This document shows, one piece after another, positions 1 through 7,065 of a DNA stretch of 13,848 nt. Within the stretch, counting starts at the first letter, position 1. Each line of letters opens with the position of its first letter. The translations under genes were made by a program, and so were the position numbers. The DNA comes from Planctomycetaceae bacterium. Its GTDB lineage: Bacteria > Planctomycetota > Planctomycetia > Planctomycetales > Planctomycetaceae. The DNA is taken from contig JALQWE010000050.1 in the NCBI GenBank assembly GCA_023258825.1, positions 1 through 13,848 on the forward strand, written 5' to 3'. Under the pieces are notes generated by a model, which was not told where the DNA came from, searched no databases, and saw only the letters and a program-made list of their open reading frames with translations.

Positions 1-299
1 GTCTTGTTCGTGAAGGCACGGATGTTACTGTCGTAGCGCTCGCTCGTATGGTTCACGTCGTCCACGGCGTCGCGGAAACTCTGCAGAGCCAGAGAATTTC
101 TCTGGAACTAATCGATCCTCGCACCGTGTCGCCGCTGGATACGGACCTGATTCTGCAGTCCGTGAAAAAGACCGGACGGCTGCTGATTGTCGAAGAGACG
201 CCGCTGTATTTCGGTCCGGGGGCAGAGGTGGCGGCGCAGATCGCTGACCTCGGATTCGATTCGCAGATTGAACGGAGCCTTCGCTCCGACTCCTTATAG
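1..299 (+). CDS. 2-oxo acid dehydrogenase E1 component, beta subunit (pyruvate dehydrogenase type), 3' part, frameshifted C-terminus
   Basis: This is the end of an E1 beta subunit; the gene starts outside the window and the frame here begins at base 3. E1 beta joins E1 alpha to form the thiamine-diphosphate decarboxylase that passes an acyl group to the lipoyl domain of E2. The visible part is the transketolase C-terminal domain: LVREGTDVTVVALARMV, then ELIDPRTVSPLD, then RLLIVEE, all typical of the family. The frame then leaves the family pattern after IADLGFDS and stops at 297-299. The expected ending is present in another frame up to 375 (separate entry). The E2 gene follows 105 bases after that remnant, which supports a PDH-type operon. 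Substrate (pyruvate, acetoin or branched-chain) cannot be fixed from this fragment. The family call is secure; whether the shift is real or a sequencing or assembly error is open. Confidence 0.85.
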   Translation, partial: LVREGTDVTVVALARMVHVVHGVAETLQSQRISLELIDPRTVSPLDTDLILQSVKKTGRLLIVEETPLYFGPGAEVAAQIADLGFDSQIERSLRSDSL

Positions 300-375
300 C
301 CCGTCACTGGAGTCCGCAGTGATTCCCGATGACAGGGCTGTGATTGAGGCGGTACGGGCTCTGGCCGCGGAATAG
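253..375 (+). pseudogene. Out-of-frame C-terminal tail of the E1 beta gene
   Basis: From about base 253, frame 1 encodes IRRLNGAFAPTPYSPSLES followed by AVIPDDRAVIEAVRALAAE and a TAG at 373-375. This is the usual E1 beta ending (a P-x-P-Y-S-P-S-L-E stretch followed by a helix rich in V/A/R). The main frame runs into a stop at 297-299 instead. The family normally has a segment like LDAP between GFDS and the RR of this tail, and that segment is missing. The junction contains GATTC twice in tandem (253-262). A deletion between short direct repeats, of a length not divisible by three, would give exactly this picture. The tail itself looks intact and unmutated, which argues for a very recent event or a read error. 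Confidence 0.7.
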
Positions 376-480
376 CAGACAGGACGTGTCCCGTGGAACG
401 ATTTCCACCGGTCCGAACCGTTGTGGCACAGACGATGCGGGCTTGACTCATTCGGCACCTTTCGGCACTTTGGAATTCCC

Positions 481-1851
481 ATGCCTATTCAGATTACAAT
501 TCCACGACTCGGCTGGTCCATGGAGGAAGGCACGTTTGCCGGCTGGCAGAAACGCGATGGAGAACTCATTCGGCCCGGTGAGATTCTCTTCGAACTGGAG
601 GGAGAAAAGGCGCTGCAGGAGATTGAGGCTGTGGACGAGGGCATCCTGCGGATTCCCCCGGATGGCCCCGCTGTTGGTGCCGTCCTGAAGGTGGGAGCTG
701 TGATCGGGGTGCTTTGTGCGGACGGAGAACAGCCGCCCTGGGAGGCTGCTGTTCAGGCCGCTCCGCCCTCTCCTGCTGCAACCCGTGTTGAGGAAAAGTC
801 CGGTGAACCAACCCCGATGGCTGCTCCGTCTGTGCGGCGGTTGGCGCGGGAACTGGGCGTTGTGCTGTCACAGGTTGATGGCACCGGTCGAGATGGACGC
901 ATTACAGAAGAGGATGTGCGCAGGGCAACATCAGCAGGACAGAACAAGCCTGCGGCACCCGCCGCTGTCAGTGTCTCCAACTGCTCTTCGGAACGCACTG
1001 GCCCAATTTCCACACCACGAGCCCGTCGCAAAGCCCGTCAGCTGGGAGTGGACTGGACCGTACTGCGTGGCACCGGTCGAGACGGTCGAATCCGTGAGCG
1101 TGATGTCGTGCTGGCGGCAAACACAGCCGAAGGTTCTGCGTCTACGGGAATCGTCGCTGGCAAGCCGCTGTCTGGACGTCGGGCGGTCATCGCCCGTCGT
1201 ATGCAGGAAAGTCGTCAGCAGACGGTCCCCGTAACGTTGACCACGCGGGCCAGTGCCGGCAATCTTGTCAGTCTTCGCAATCAGTTTCGTACAGCCGGGA
1301 TCGTTCCTGTTCCGGCGTATCACGACCTGATTGCAAAGCTGGTTGCCGAGTGCCTGGTGACTCATCCCGTTCTGGGGACTCGACGGGACGGTGATCGGTT
1401 GCTGCTGCCTGATCCGGATTCCATTGCACTGGGATTGGCGGTGGATACGCCGGAGGGGCTGACGGTGCCGGTACTCAGGAATGTACGTGGCAGCTCGCTC
1501 AGTGAACTTACGCGGGAGTCACTGCGGTGTATCGAAAAGGCTCGACAGGGACGCCTGAATGCTCAGGATCTGTCGGGGGCCGCGTTCACCATTTCCAGCC
1601 TTGGCAGTCAGGGGATCGATGCCTTCACACCGGTGATCAATTACCCCGAAACGGCAATTCTGGGGGTCGGTGCAATTCGCAAGGTGGCTGTGGTGACGGA
1701 TGATGACCGAGTTGTTGCGGGTCAGGAGTTGGTTCTGAGCCTGACCTTTGATCATCAGATTGTGGACGGGGCCCCGGCAGCACGATTTCTTCAGGATCTG
1801 GTCAAAGCGATTGAAAGCCCCGCGGCACGATTGTTGATGCCCATGGCCTGA
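481..1851 (+). CDS. Dihydrolipoamide acyltransferase (E2) of a 2-oxo acid dehydrogenase complex, with tandem subunit-binding domains
   Basis: E2 forms the core of the complex, carries the acyl group on a swinging lipoyl arm and transfers it to CoA. From the ATG at 481 the protein has 456 residues. Residues 1-80 are a biotinyl/lipoyl domain with the probable lipoylated K43 in ELEGEKALQE. Two peripheral subunit-binding domains follow, at about 115-150 (RRLARELGV ... GTGRDGRITEEDV) and 178-213 (RRKARQLGV ... GTGRDGRIRERDV), joined by A/P-rich linkers. The acyltransferase domain runs from about 227 to the end and has the active-site motif DHQIVDG with H425 and D429. ATG 481 is preferred over an in-frame TTG at 421 because the lipoyl domain begins right at MPIQITIP; a weak GGAA lies at 472-475. 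It is probably transcribed with the E1 beta gene just upstream. Pyruvate is the likeliest substrate, but acetoin or branched-chain acids are not excluded. The second binding domain is unusual. Confidence 0.93.
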   Translation: MPIQITIPRLGWSMEEGTFAGWQKRDGELIRPGEILFELEGEKALQEIEAVDEGILRIPPDGPAVGAVLKVGAVIGVLCADGEQPPWEAAVQAAPPSPAATRVEEKSGEPTPMAAPSVRRLARELGVVLSQVDGTGRDGRITEEDVRRATSAGQNKPAAPAAVSVSNCSSERTGPISTPRARRKARQLGVDWTVLRGTGRDGRIRERDVVLAANTAEGSASTGIVAGKPLSGRRAVIARRMQESRQQTVPVTLTTRASAGNLVSLRNQFRTAGIVPVPAYHDLIAKLVAECLVTHPVLGTRRDGDRLLLPDPDSIALGLAVDTPEGLTVPVLRNVRGSSLSELTRESLRCIEKARQGRLNAQDLSGAAFTISSLGSQGIDAFTPVINYPETAILGVGAIRKVAVVTDDDRVVAGQELVLSLTFDHQIVDGAPAARFLQDLVKAIESPAARLLMPMA

Positions 1852-1938
1852 TGGCACACGACCTGCCAGCACAGACTACCCGGTGCTGGAATTCTCTTTG
1901 TCAGCATCGTGTTCACACACGCTGCTGACAGGAAGCAA

Positions 1939-1965
1939 CCGCCAATTCAGTACCTGAATTGGCGG
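1939..1965. terminator. Perfect 12-bp inverted repeat between convergent genes
   Basis: CCGCCAATTCAG (1939-1950), a three-base TAC loop, and its exact reverse complement (1954-1965) lie between the ends of the E2 gene and the sugar dehydrogenase gene. The position and symmetry suit a bidirectional transcription stop. Neither side has a good run of T after the stem, so a classical intrinsic terminator is not proven. Confidence 0.55.
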
Positions 1966-1988
1966 CCGCATGCCAACGTTTTCGCTGC

Positions 1989-3218
1989 TCATTTTTCCGA
2001 ACGAAAACGATACAGACTTCCGAACGGTGTGGTGAAGTAGACATCACCGGTTTCGTCGGAACCAAAGCTCATCACAGGCAGGTTTTCACCGCCTTCTTCC
2101 GGGGACAGGGTGTAGTTGCCCAGAACTTTGCCTGACACGGTGTCGTAGTCAAGTGCCCAGAGTCGTCCGGAGACGTAGTCGGCGTAGACATACTTGCCAA
2201 TCAGTTCAGGCACGCGGGTGCCACGGTAAACGGTGCCTCCGGTAATTGATTTTCCGACCTCGTGGTTGTACTCAAAGATGGGGTCGATCAAATCACTGCG
2301 TTTGCCATCGTTGCCATCAGGGCGAAACCAGTGCCGGCCTTCGCGGACATTCCAGCCATAGTTTCCGCCAGCTTTGATGATGTTGATCTCTTCCCAGAGG
2401 TTCTGGCCCACATCGGCTGCCCACAGGGTTCCGGTCTTGCGGTCAAAAGACATTCTCCAGATGTTTCTGACGCCGTACGCGTAGATTTCTTCCCGGGCAG
2501 GAACTGTCCTGCCCTGTGGCCCCATCTTTACCTGTTTGCCGACAAAGGGGTTGTCCTTCGGAATGGCATAGTTTCTGTCGGCCTCTTTTCGGTCGACGTC
2601 GATTCGCAGGATCGATCCAAGCAGTGTCGTGAGATTCTGGCCGTGCCCCTGTGGATCATTTCCGCTGCCGCCATCACCAAGGGCGATGTACAGGTAGCCG
2701 TCGGGGCCAAATTCAATCGTCCCGCCATTGTGATTCCAGAACGGCTGAGGAATGCGAAGAATCACTTCTTCACTGGCTGGGTCTGCTACGTTGGGGTTGT
2801 CTGCCATGACCCGAAACCGTGACACTCGGGAAACATGCTCTCCTTCGGCAGACGTGTAGTACAGAAAGAATTCACCGTTGCTGCGAAACTTCGGATGAAA
2901 CGCGAAGCCCAGCAAGCCTTCTTCGTTCTGATTGTCGGCGTACACACAGCGCTCATCAATGTCCAGAAACACGGTGGATTCTTCAGTGTCCTGATCATTG
3001 GCAAAGACCCTGATGATCCCTTCCTGCTCTGCCACGAACACACGATTGGTACCGTCGCCAGCGTGAGTGACAACGATCGGGCGATTGAAATCCAGATTCG
3101 GAAACGCGCGTTCAGCGCGGACTGGAAGCGGGGATTCGCTGATCTGCTCCTGACCACGTGATGTGGCCCCTGTCGCCAGCAGCAGTCCCAGCAATCCTCG
3201 GGTGATAGTTTTCAGCAT
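1989..3218 (-). CDS. Exported PQQ-dependent sugar dehydrogenase (glucose/sorbosone dehydrogenase family)
   Basis: This is a six-bladed beta-propeller of the soluble glucose dehydrogenase / aldose sugar dehydrogenase (GSDH) family, which oxidises sugars with pyrroloquinoline quinone outside the cytoplasm. The 409-residue protein starts with a signal peptide (MLKTITRGLLGLLLATGATS, cleavage probably near residue 22, no lipobox). Family motifs are NHNGG at 162-166 with H163 in the place of the catalytic histidine, GPDGYLYIALGDGG at 171-184, YGVRN at 248-252, ADVGQNLWEEIN at 268-279, GGNYGWN at 284-290 and SITGGTVYRG at 324-333. Length fits a stand-alone catalytic domain without the cytochrome or PA14 modules often fused to it in planctomycetes. 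The ATG at 3218 has a GGAAAG about ten bases upstream. It lies 116 bases downstream of xseB. The true substrate cannot be read, and some family members may not be PQQ enzymes. Confidence 0.9.
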   Translation of the reverse strand: MLKTITRGLLGLLLATGATSRGQEQISESPLPVRAERAFPNLDFNRPIVVTHAGDGTNRVFVAEQEGIIRVFANDQDTEESTVFLDIDERCVYADNQNEEGLLGFAFHPKFRSNGEFFLYYTSAEGEHVSRVSRFRVMADNPNVADPASEEVILRIPQPFWNHNGGTIEFGPDGYLYIALGDGGSGNDPQGHGQNLTTLLGSILRIDVDRKEADRNYAIPKDNPFVGKQVKMGPQGRTVPAREEIYAYGVRNIWRMSFDRKTGTLWAADVGQNLWEEINIIKAGGNYGWNVREGRHWFRPDGNDGKRSDLIDPIFEYNHEVGKSITGGTVYRGTRVPELIGKYVYADYVSGRLWALDYDTVSGKVLGNYTLSPEEGGENLPVMSFGSDETGDVYFTTPFGSLYRFRSEK

Positions 3219-3334
3219 GGTGAATTGTCTTTCCGTAGGTAAGTAAAAAGGAGAACTCGATTGGACGTGAGTTCGTCTGATCGTTTGTGGTCGGGCTGCG
3301 TATTCGACACAGGCTGTGCAGGCCCTGCCTGATC

Positions 3335-3685
3335 TCAGAACAGAACCCCGGTCTCGTCATCATCACTCTGTGGGCGCTTTGCCGCGGTTGAGGAAACTGC
3401 CGAGTCTTTTTGCAGCGTCGCCCGCCCGTCAAAGGGCTGCGTTTCGGGGACCCCGGAGGCTCCGGCTCGCGTCACGATTTCGATCCGCTGGGATGCTTCG
3501 TCCAGCCGGCGGTGACAGACGCGGAGCAGCGTCATGCCGCGTTCAAACTGAGCCAGTGATTCGTCCAGCGATTCCTGCCCTGACTCCAGCTTTGCAACGA
3601 TCTGCGACAATTCGCTCATGGCGGATTCCAACGCCGGTTCGCCCGGGGTTTCATCATTGTCGGAGACAGATTTCCTGCGGGCCAT
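3335..3685 (-). CDS. xseB: Exodeoxyribonuclease VII small subunit
   Basis: XseB binds the large subunit XseA in several copies to form exonuclease VII, which degrades single-stranded DNA to short oligonucleotides in the cytoplasm. Residues 18-72 are the family's helical hairpin: ALESAMSELSQIVAKLESG, then LDESLAQFERGM, then CHRRLDEASQRIEIV. The core is of normal size, but the protein has 116 residues instead of the usual 65-85 because of a roughly 44-residue low-complexity C-terminal tail ending in SDDDETGVLF. No xseA is next to it, although the two genes often lie together; the gene upstream on this strand is a membrane protein 157 bases away. The ATG at 3685 gives a normal N-terminus just ahead of the hairpin. 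Confidence 0.9.
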   Translation of the reverse strand: MARRKSVSDNDETPGEPALESAMSELSQIVAKLESGQESLDESLAQFERGMTLLRVCHRRLDEASQRIEIVTRAGASGVPETQPFDGRATLQKDSAVSSTAAKRPQSDDDETGVLF

Positions 3686-3842
3686 AGTGCGATAGTTCCG
3701 TCAAGAGTAGTGGATTGATTGGCGTGGATCTTGTTGCGTGAACCCGGATCTGGCAAGTGATCCCGCAGGGAATCGCTGCCCCGGGACGTTTGTCGGAATG
3801 CCAAGCGTCCAGGATGCAGGAGCCACTGACGTCCGGTGTGAT

Positions 3843-4811
3843 TCAGCCGGGCGACTGTGATTCGGCACGGATCAGCGGGACGTATCGGTCAATCCAGTCA
3901 CTGTCGGCGAATCGTTGCAACACCCAGCGAAAGGAATTCACAGGACCTGTAAGCTCCTTGCGGGTCCACGCTGTCCCGTCCGTCTTCTGGAAGCCCTCGG
4001 TTGTCAGGCTACCACACCAGTGTTCCGCCTGCTGAAACTGCTTCATACGATCCATCATCCGTTGTGGCCAAACCACTCCGTACAAATCCTGCAGCAGTCC
4101 CCAGATCGCATTCAGTCGCTGGATTTCAGATGTGGCCAGAGAAATCTGCTGATACCTGTTTTTCAGTTGGCGATTGGTCAGGTGTGCAGAGAGGACCAGT
4201 GGAATCACGGCAACCTGGCCGGCGGGAACAGGAAAAAATGGCCATCCGGTGAGTGGCCACAGTGTCAGCAATACCGCCGACAGATACAACAACGCAGGAA
4301 CCGTCATGGCCCCTCCGAGCCCTGGACTGATACTCATGAGTGTTACCAGCGCGAAACCCGTGATGGCCGGGCCGCTTAACTGGATGGTGCCGCGGCCATG
4401 GCTTGTGGTCAACTGGACCAGGACCGGCCACGCCAGTACGAAAACCAGCGGCAACACAACAAACCATTGCCATGCGGAAACGCCGGGACGGCGCGCCCCG
4501 AGGGTGCAGACCGCAGGAGTCAGCAGCAGGATTGCGGACAAGTATTGCAGACCCAGTTGCCATCGTGGCGAACACCAGACGGTAGCACCACCAGCATTGG
4601 TGTTTGAGGCCAGTGTCGCCAGACAGAAGACCAGCATCGCGACCACAGACCACACCCACGAATAGCGGATGGTCAGACCGGCGCACAGCGAGCGTCTGGA
4701 GACTGTTTGGTACAGACCCAGCAGGCTCAGAACGAACAGACTCCAGAAAATCGCCGACATTGTCATGGAAAGATATCGCGTTTCGGCAAAGAATCGACGC
4801 GGATCAAGCAC
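3843..4811 (-). CDS. Multi-pass membrane protein of unknown function
   Basis: I do not recognise this 322-residue protein. It has about six or seven hydrophobic segments, near residues 18-34, 50-67, 84-102, 115-133, 148-165, 170-188 and 196-209. A soluble, mostly helical tail of about 110 residues (NRQLKNRYQQISLATSEIQ, later WPQRMMDRMKQF) follows. No catalytic motif stands out. Tryptophan and leucine content and the absence of an antisense alternative support a real inner-membrane protein. The longest frame starts with GTG at 4811. ATG codons at 4766 and 4760, just before the first membrane segment, are also possible, and none of the three has a good ribosome-binding site. It is divergent from hisB and 157 bases upstream of xseB. 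It is probably lineage-specific. Confidence 0.75.
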   Translation of the reverse strand: MLDPRRFFAETRYLSMTMSAIFWSLFVLSLLGLYQTVSRRSLCAGLTIRYSWVWSVVAMLVFCLATLASNTNAGGATVWCSPRWQLGLQYLSAILLLTPAVCTLGARRPGVSAWQWFVVLPLVFVLAWPVLVQLTTSHGRGTIQLSGPAITGFALVTLMSISPGLGGAMTVPALLYLSAVLLTLWPLTGWPFFPVPAGQVAVIPLVLSAHLTNRQLKNRYQQISLATSEIQRLNAIWGLLQDLYGVVWPQRMMDRMKQFQQAEHWCGSLTTEGFQKTDGTAWTRKELTGPVNSFRWVLQRFADSDWIDRYVPLIRAESQSPG

Positions 4812-4939
4812 CTCTTCAACGGATTCTCAGAGCCGTGAGCGTGTCTTCCGAACTGCCGATCGAATCAGTTATACCGGATATTCCGTCGTACTCGCAGTGA
4901 TGCCGGAATTTCGCAGGTGCCGATAGCTGCATTTCTCCA

Positions 4940-4954
4940 GAAACCCCGGGTTTC
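4940..4954. promoter_or_regulatory. Short palindrome in the divergent hisB / membrane-protein intergenic region
   Basis: GAAACCC-C-GGGTTTC is a perfect 7-bp inverted repeat around one central base. It lies about 85 bases ahead of hisB and about 130 bases ahead of the divergent membrane-protein gene. Size and place suit an operator, but no repressor is nearby and no convincing promoter hexamers could be paired with it. Confidence 0.25.
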
Positions 4955-5039
4955 GGGTGAAATAACAGATTCCTGCCGGAAATAGTACGGCCGGCATCGG
5001 ACTACGATGATTCCTTTTCCATGATCAGTGAGCGCTCGA

Positions 5040-5633
5040 ATGTCGCGAACAGCCTCCCTCTCCAGAAATACCGCCGAAACACGTATCGAACTTTCGCTGA
5101 ATCTGGATGGCAGTGGACTGGCAGAGATCTCGACCGGTGTGGGCTTCTTCGATCACATGCTAACGCTGCTGGCGAAGCACAGTCTGATTGACCTGCGTGT
5201 CCGCGCTGAGGGCGATCTGCACGTGGATCACCATCACACTGTCGAAGATACCGGAATCTGCCTTGGACGGTGTCTGGCACAGGCCGTCGGAGACAAACGC
5301 GGCATTCACCGGTACGGACACTTTACGCTGCCCATGGAAGAGACATTGGTGACCACCGCTGTGGATCTCAGCGGCCGCATGGCCGTGGTCTGGAAGGCCG
5401 CGTTTGCTACCGAAAAAATCGGCGAATTTGATACACAACTGGTTCAGGAATTCTGGACGGCCGTTGCGTCCAACGCCCTGATGAACCTGCACGTGATTCT
5501 GCATCACGGTTCCAACAGTCACCACATCTCCGAAGCCATCTTTAAGTCTCTGGCCCGGTCGCTGCGTATGGCTGTGTCCATTGATCCACGTCAGACAGGA
5601 ATTCCCAGTTCCAAAGGCACGCTGTCCGAGTAA
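5040..5633 (+). CDS. hisB: Imidazoleglycerol-phosphate dehydratase (histidine biosynthesis)
   Basis: HisB removes water from imidazole-glycerol phosphate to give imidazole-acetol phosphate, a middle step of histidine synthesis in the cytoplasm, using two manganese ions per active site. From ATG 5040 the protein has 197 residues, the usual size for the stand-alone form without the HisN-type phosphatase. Diagnostic motifs are GVGFFDHML (33-41), HVDHHHTVEDTG (61-72), RYGHFTLPMEETL (91-103) and HHGSNSHHISEAIFKSLARS (155-174), which hold the histidines and glutamates that bind metal. An in-frame GTG at 5028 would add four residues; neither start has a clear ribosome-binding site. No other his gene is in the window, so hisB stands alone here. 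Confidence 0.96.
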   Translation: MSRTASLSRNTAETRIELSLNLDGSGLAEISTGVGFFDHMLTLLAKHSLIDLRVRAEGDLHVDHHHTVEDTGICLGRCLAQAVGDKRGIHRYGHFTLPMEETLVTTAVDLSGRMAVVWKAAFATEKIGEFDTQLVQEFWTAVASNALMNLHVILHHGSNSHHISEAIFKSLARSLRMAVSIDPRQTGIPSSKGTLSE

Positions 5634-5887
5634 TCTGCCGGGGGCCGCCACGCGAACAAATGAGCGAGCAGGGGGCGGGATGTTGACATGCCCGGAACGC
5701 CGCAGCGTTGACGAGGGGATCTCAGACTTGCCATGCCGGACGGCGGCGAGCTGGTTCATCACCACGAGGCCCCTGGGGGCCAGCGCGGCTGCTGATCGAG
5801 CAATGTCGTGTGTGGGAACCCTGCTTACATACCGGCGCGATGTCTGCACGCCTGATCGGTGAGACCACCCGAACGATGGTGGACAGG

Positions 5888-6718
5888 TCAGTGCGTCTGC
5901 GTGGTTCGCGATTGCCACGCCGCCACTGCGGCTTTGACCAGTTGTCCCATTTTGGGTGGACTGGCCTCGGCATGCACGGGAAATCCCTGATCAACGAGCG
6001 CTTCTGTGCAGGTCGGGCCAATCGATGCAACCATGACATCGTGCTGCAGCACGCGACGCAACTCGTCCTCCAGCTTCAGTTCGCTGGCCATCTGCAGCAC
6101 GTTGGTCACCTGGTTGGCGCTGGTGAACAGCAACATCTGCACTCGCCCCCGGGCTGTTTCACGAATTGCCTGCTTCAGAGGTTCCGGATCCTCAGGGAGT
6201 CCCCAGCGATAGACGGGAACCGGCGTGACCGTAGCACCCCGTTCCTGCAGTGCCGCATAAAATCGAAGGTTGGGAAGGCCATATTCCTGCACCGCGATCT
6301 GGCTTCCTGCGAGGTTGATTCCGCTGTCCTGCATGGCAGTCAGGACTTCGCGCCAGGTATTGGGTTCGGGCGCCCGACAGGAATAACGTAGACCAACTTT
6401 TGCGAGAACCGTAGCTGGCTTGGGCCCGCGAACCACGATCGCCGTGCGAGGCAATGCCTGCAGAAGTGGTTCGTACAAATCCTGAGACCGGGCGACATCA
6501 AACAGGGCCTCTGTTCCAACGCCGGTCATCAGCACAACAATTGAGAACTCGTTATTCAGTAGACGTCGGATTGCTGAGATGGCGTCTGGATTGTTCTCGA
6601 TCGGCAGCTCACGCATGGATGGCGCTGATAACGCAGTCACACCATGCCGTTCCAGCAGAGAGCACATTTCTGCCGCACGGCGGCTTTCGAAGGAGCAGAA
6701 AACTGGCTGGACACTCAT
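5888..6718 (-). CDS. hemD: Uroporphyrinogen-III synthase
   Basis: HemD closes hydroxymethylbilane with inversion of ring D to give uroporphyrinogen III, the shared precursor of haem, sirohaem and cobalamin. From the ATG at 6718 the protein has 276 residues. It shows the two-domain HemD pattern: VVLMTGVGTEALF (61-73), IAVQEYG (141-147), LLFTSANQVTNVL (196-208), ASIGPTCTEAL (231-241) and PPKMGQLV (254-261). The open frame extends back to 6919, but those extra residues look like non-coding sequence and the family begins close to the chosen ATG. Sequence identity in this family is low, so the call rests on the ordered motifs. It converges with hisB across 254 bases in which I see no gene, and diverges from the VWA gene. 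No other haem gene is near. Confidence 0.88.
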   Translation of the reverse strand: MSVQPVFCSFESRRAAEMCSLLERHGVTALSAPSMRELPIENNPDAISAIRRLLNNEFSIVVLMTGVGTEALFDVARSQDLYEPLLQALPRTAIVVRGPKPATVLAKVGLRYSCRAPEPNTWREVLTAMQDSGINLAGSQIAVQEYGLPNLRFYAALQERGATVTPVPVYRWGLPEDPEPLKQAIRETARGRVQMLLFTSANQVTNVLQMASELKLEDELRRVLQHDVMVASIGPTCTEALVDQGFPVHAEASPPKMGQLVKAAVAAWQSRTTQTH

Positions 6719-6870
6719 GCTGGTTTCCTGTCGATGATCGCTTTCGGCTGCAACCGATTGCTGCCATCTGTGCTTGCAGTCATAAGCCTCGCCGGTTCGA
6801 TTGCCGTCGAGGCCTGTTTGTTTTTCGCATTGAAATGGAAGTGAGGTCCGGCGGAAAGACCACCGCGTCT

Positions 6871-6911
6871 GAATTTCGGAATTCCCCGGATTTCCCGTTC
6901 GAATTCCCGGA
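6871..6911 (+). repeat. Clustered GAATTCCCCGGA-like direct repeats upstream of the VWA gene
   Basis: Three related words occur in 41 bases: GAATTTCGGA (6871-6880), GAATTCCCCGGA (6879-6890) and GAATTCCCGGA (6901-6911). The two better copies start 22 bases apart, about two helical turns. They lie just upstream of a possible -35 element, where an activator might bind. The role is not known. Confidence 0.3.
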
Positions 6912-6925
6912 GTTGCCATTTCGGT

Positions 6926-6955
6926 TTCAAAATCCTGCCTACAATTCGACGACGG
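6926..6955 (+). promoter_or_regulatory. Possible sigma-70-type promoter for the VWA gene
   Basis: TTCAAA (6926-6931) and TACAAT (6950-6955) are separated by 18 bases. TACAAT matches the -10 consensus in five of six positions and TTCAAA the -35 in four of six. Transcription would begin near 6962, leaving a leader of 60-100 bases before the VWA gene. Planctomycete promoters are poorly known, so this is tentative. Confidence 0.35.
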
Positions 6956-7065
6956 GGATACTGCTGCCTGCTGGCGGATTCGATCGCCCTACCCGGCGTT
7001 AACCGTCGCCAGGTCCGTGTGTGCCCCCAGTGCCGAACGTTAACTCTGCGGAAGGAAATGCTGCT

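Larger units (their letters stand above)
6719..7020. other. Divergent intergenic region between hemD and the VWA gene
   Basis: This roughly 300-base stretch separates two divergent genes, so it should hold promoters for both. On the plus strand it contains repeated GAATTCCCGG-like words and a possible promoter (separate entries). No protein or RNA gene was recognised. Frames that cross it are extensions or shadows of the flanking genes. Confidence 0.6.

Noticed and set aside
421..480. In-frame TTG start that would lengthen the E2 by 20 residues
   Set aside because: The lipoyl domain begins at ATG 481, and the extra residues do not look like a lipoyl-domain start.
716..1234. Long plus-strand frame inside the E2 gene
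   Set aside because: It lies wholly inside the well-supported E2 frame and shows no family motif.
5774..5787. GGCCCC-TG-GGGGCC inverted repeat between hisB and hemD
   Set aside because: The loop is too short, there is no T run, and G/C runs of this kind are expected by chance in GC-rich DNA.
5160..5918. Long minus-strand frame opposite hisB
   Set aside because: hisB on the plus strand is certain; the antisense frame has no recognisable motif.
6786..6812. tRNA-like GGTTCGATT in the hemD / VWA intergenic region
   Set aside because: The flanking bases cannot form a T-arm stem and no acceptor or anticodon arms are present.
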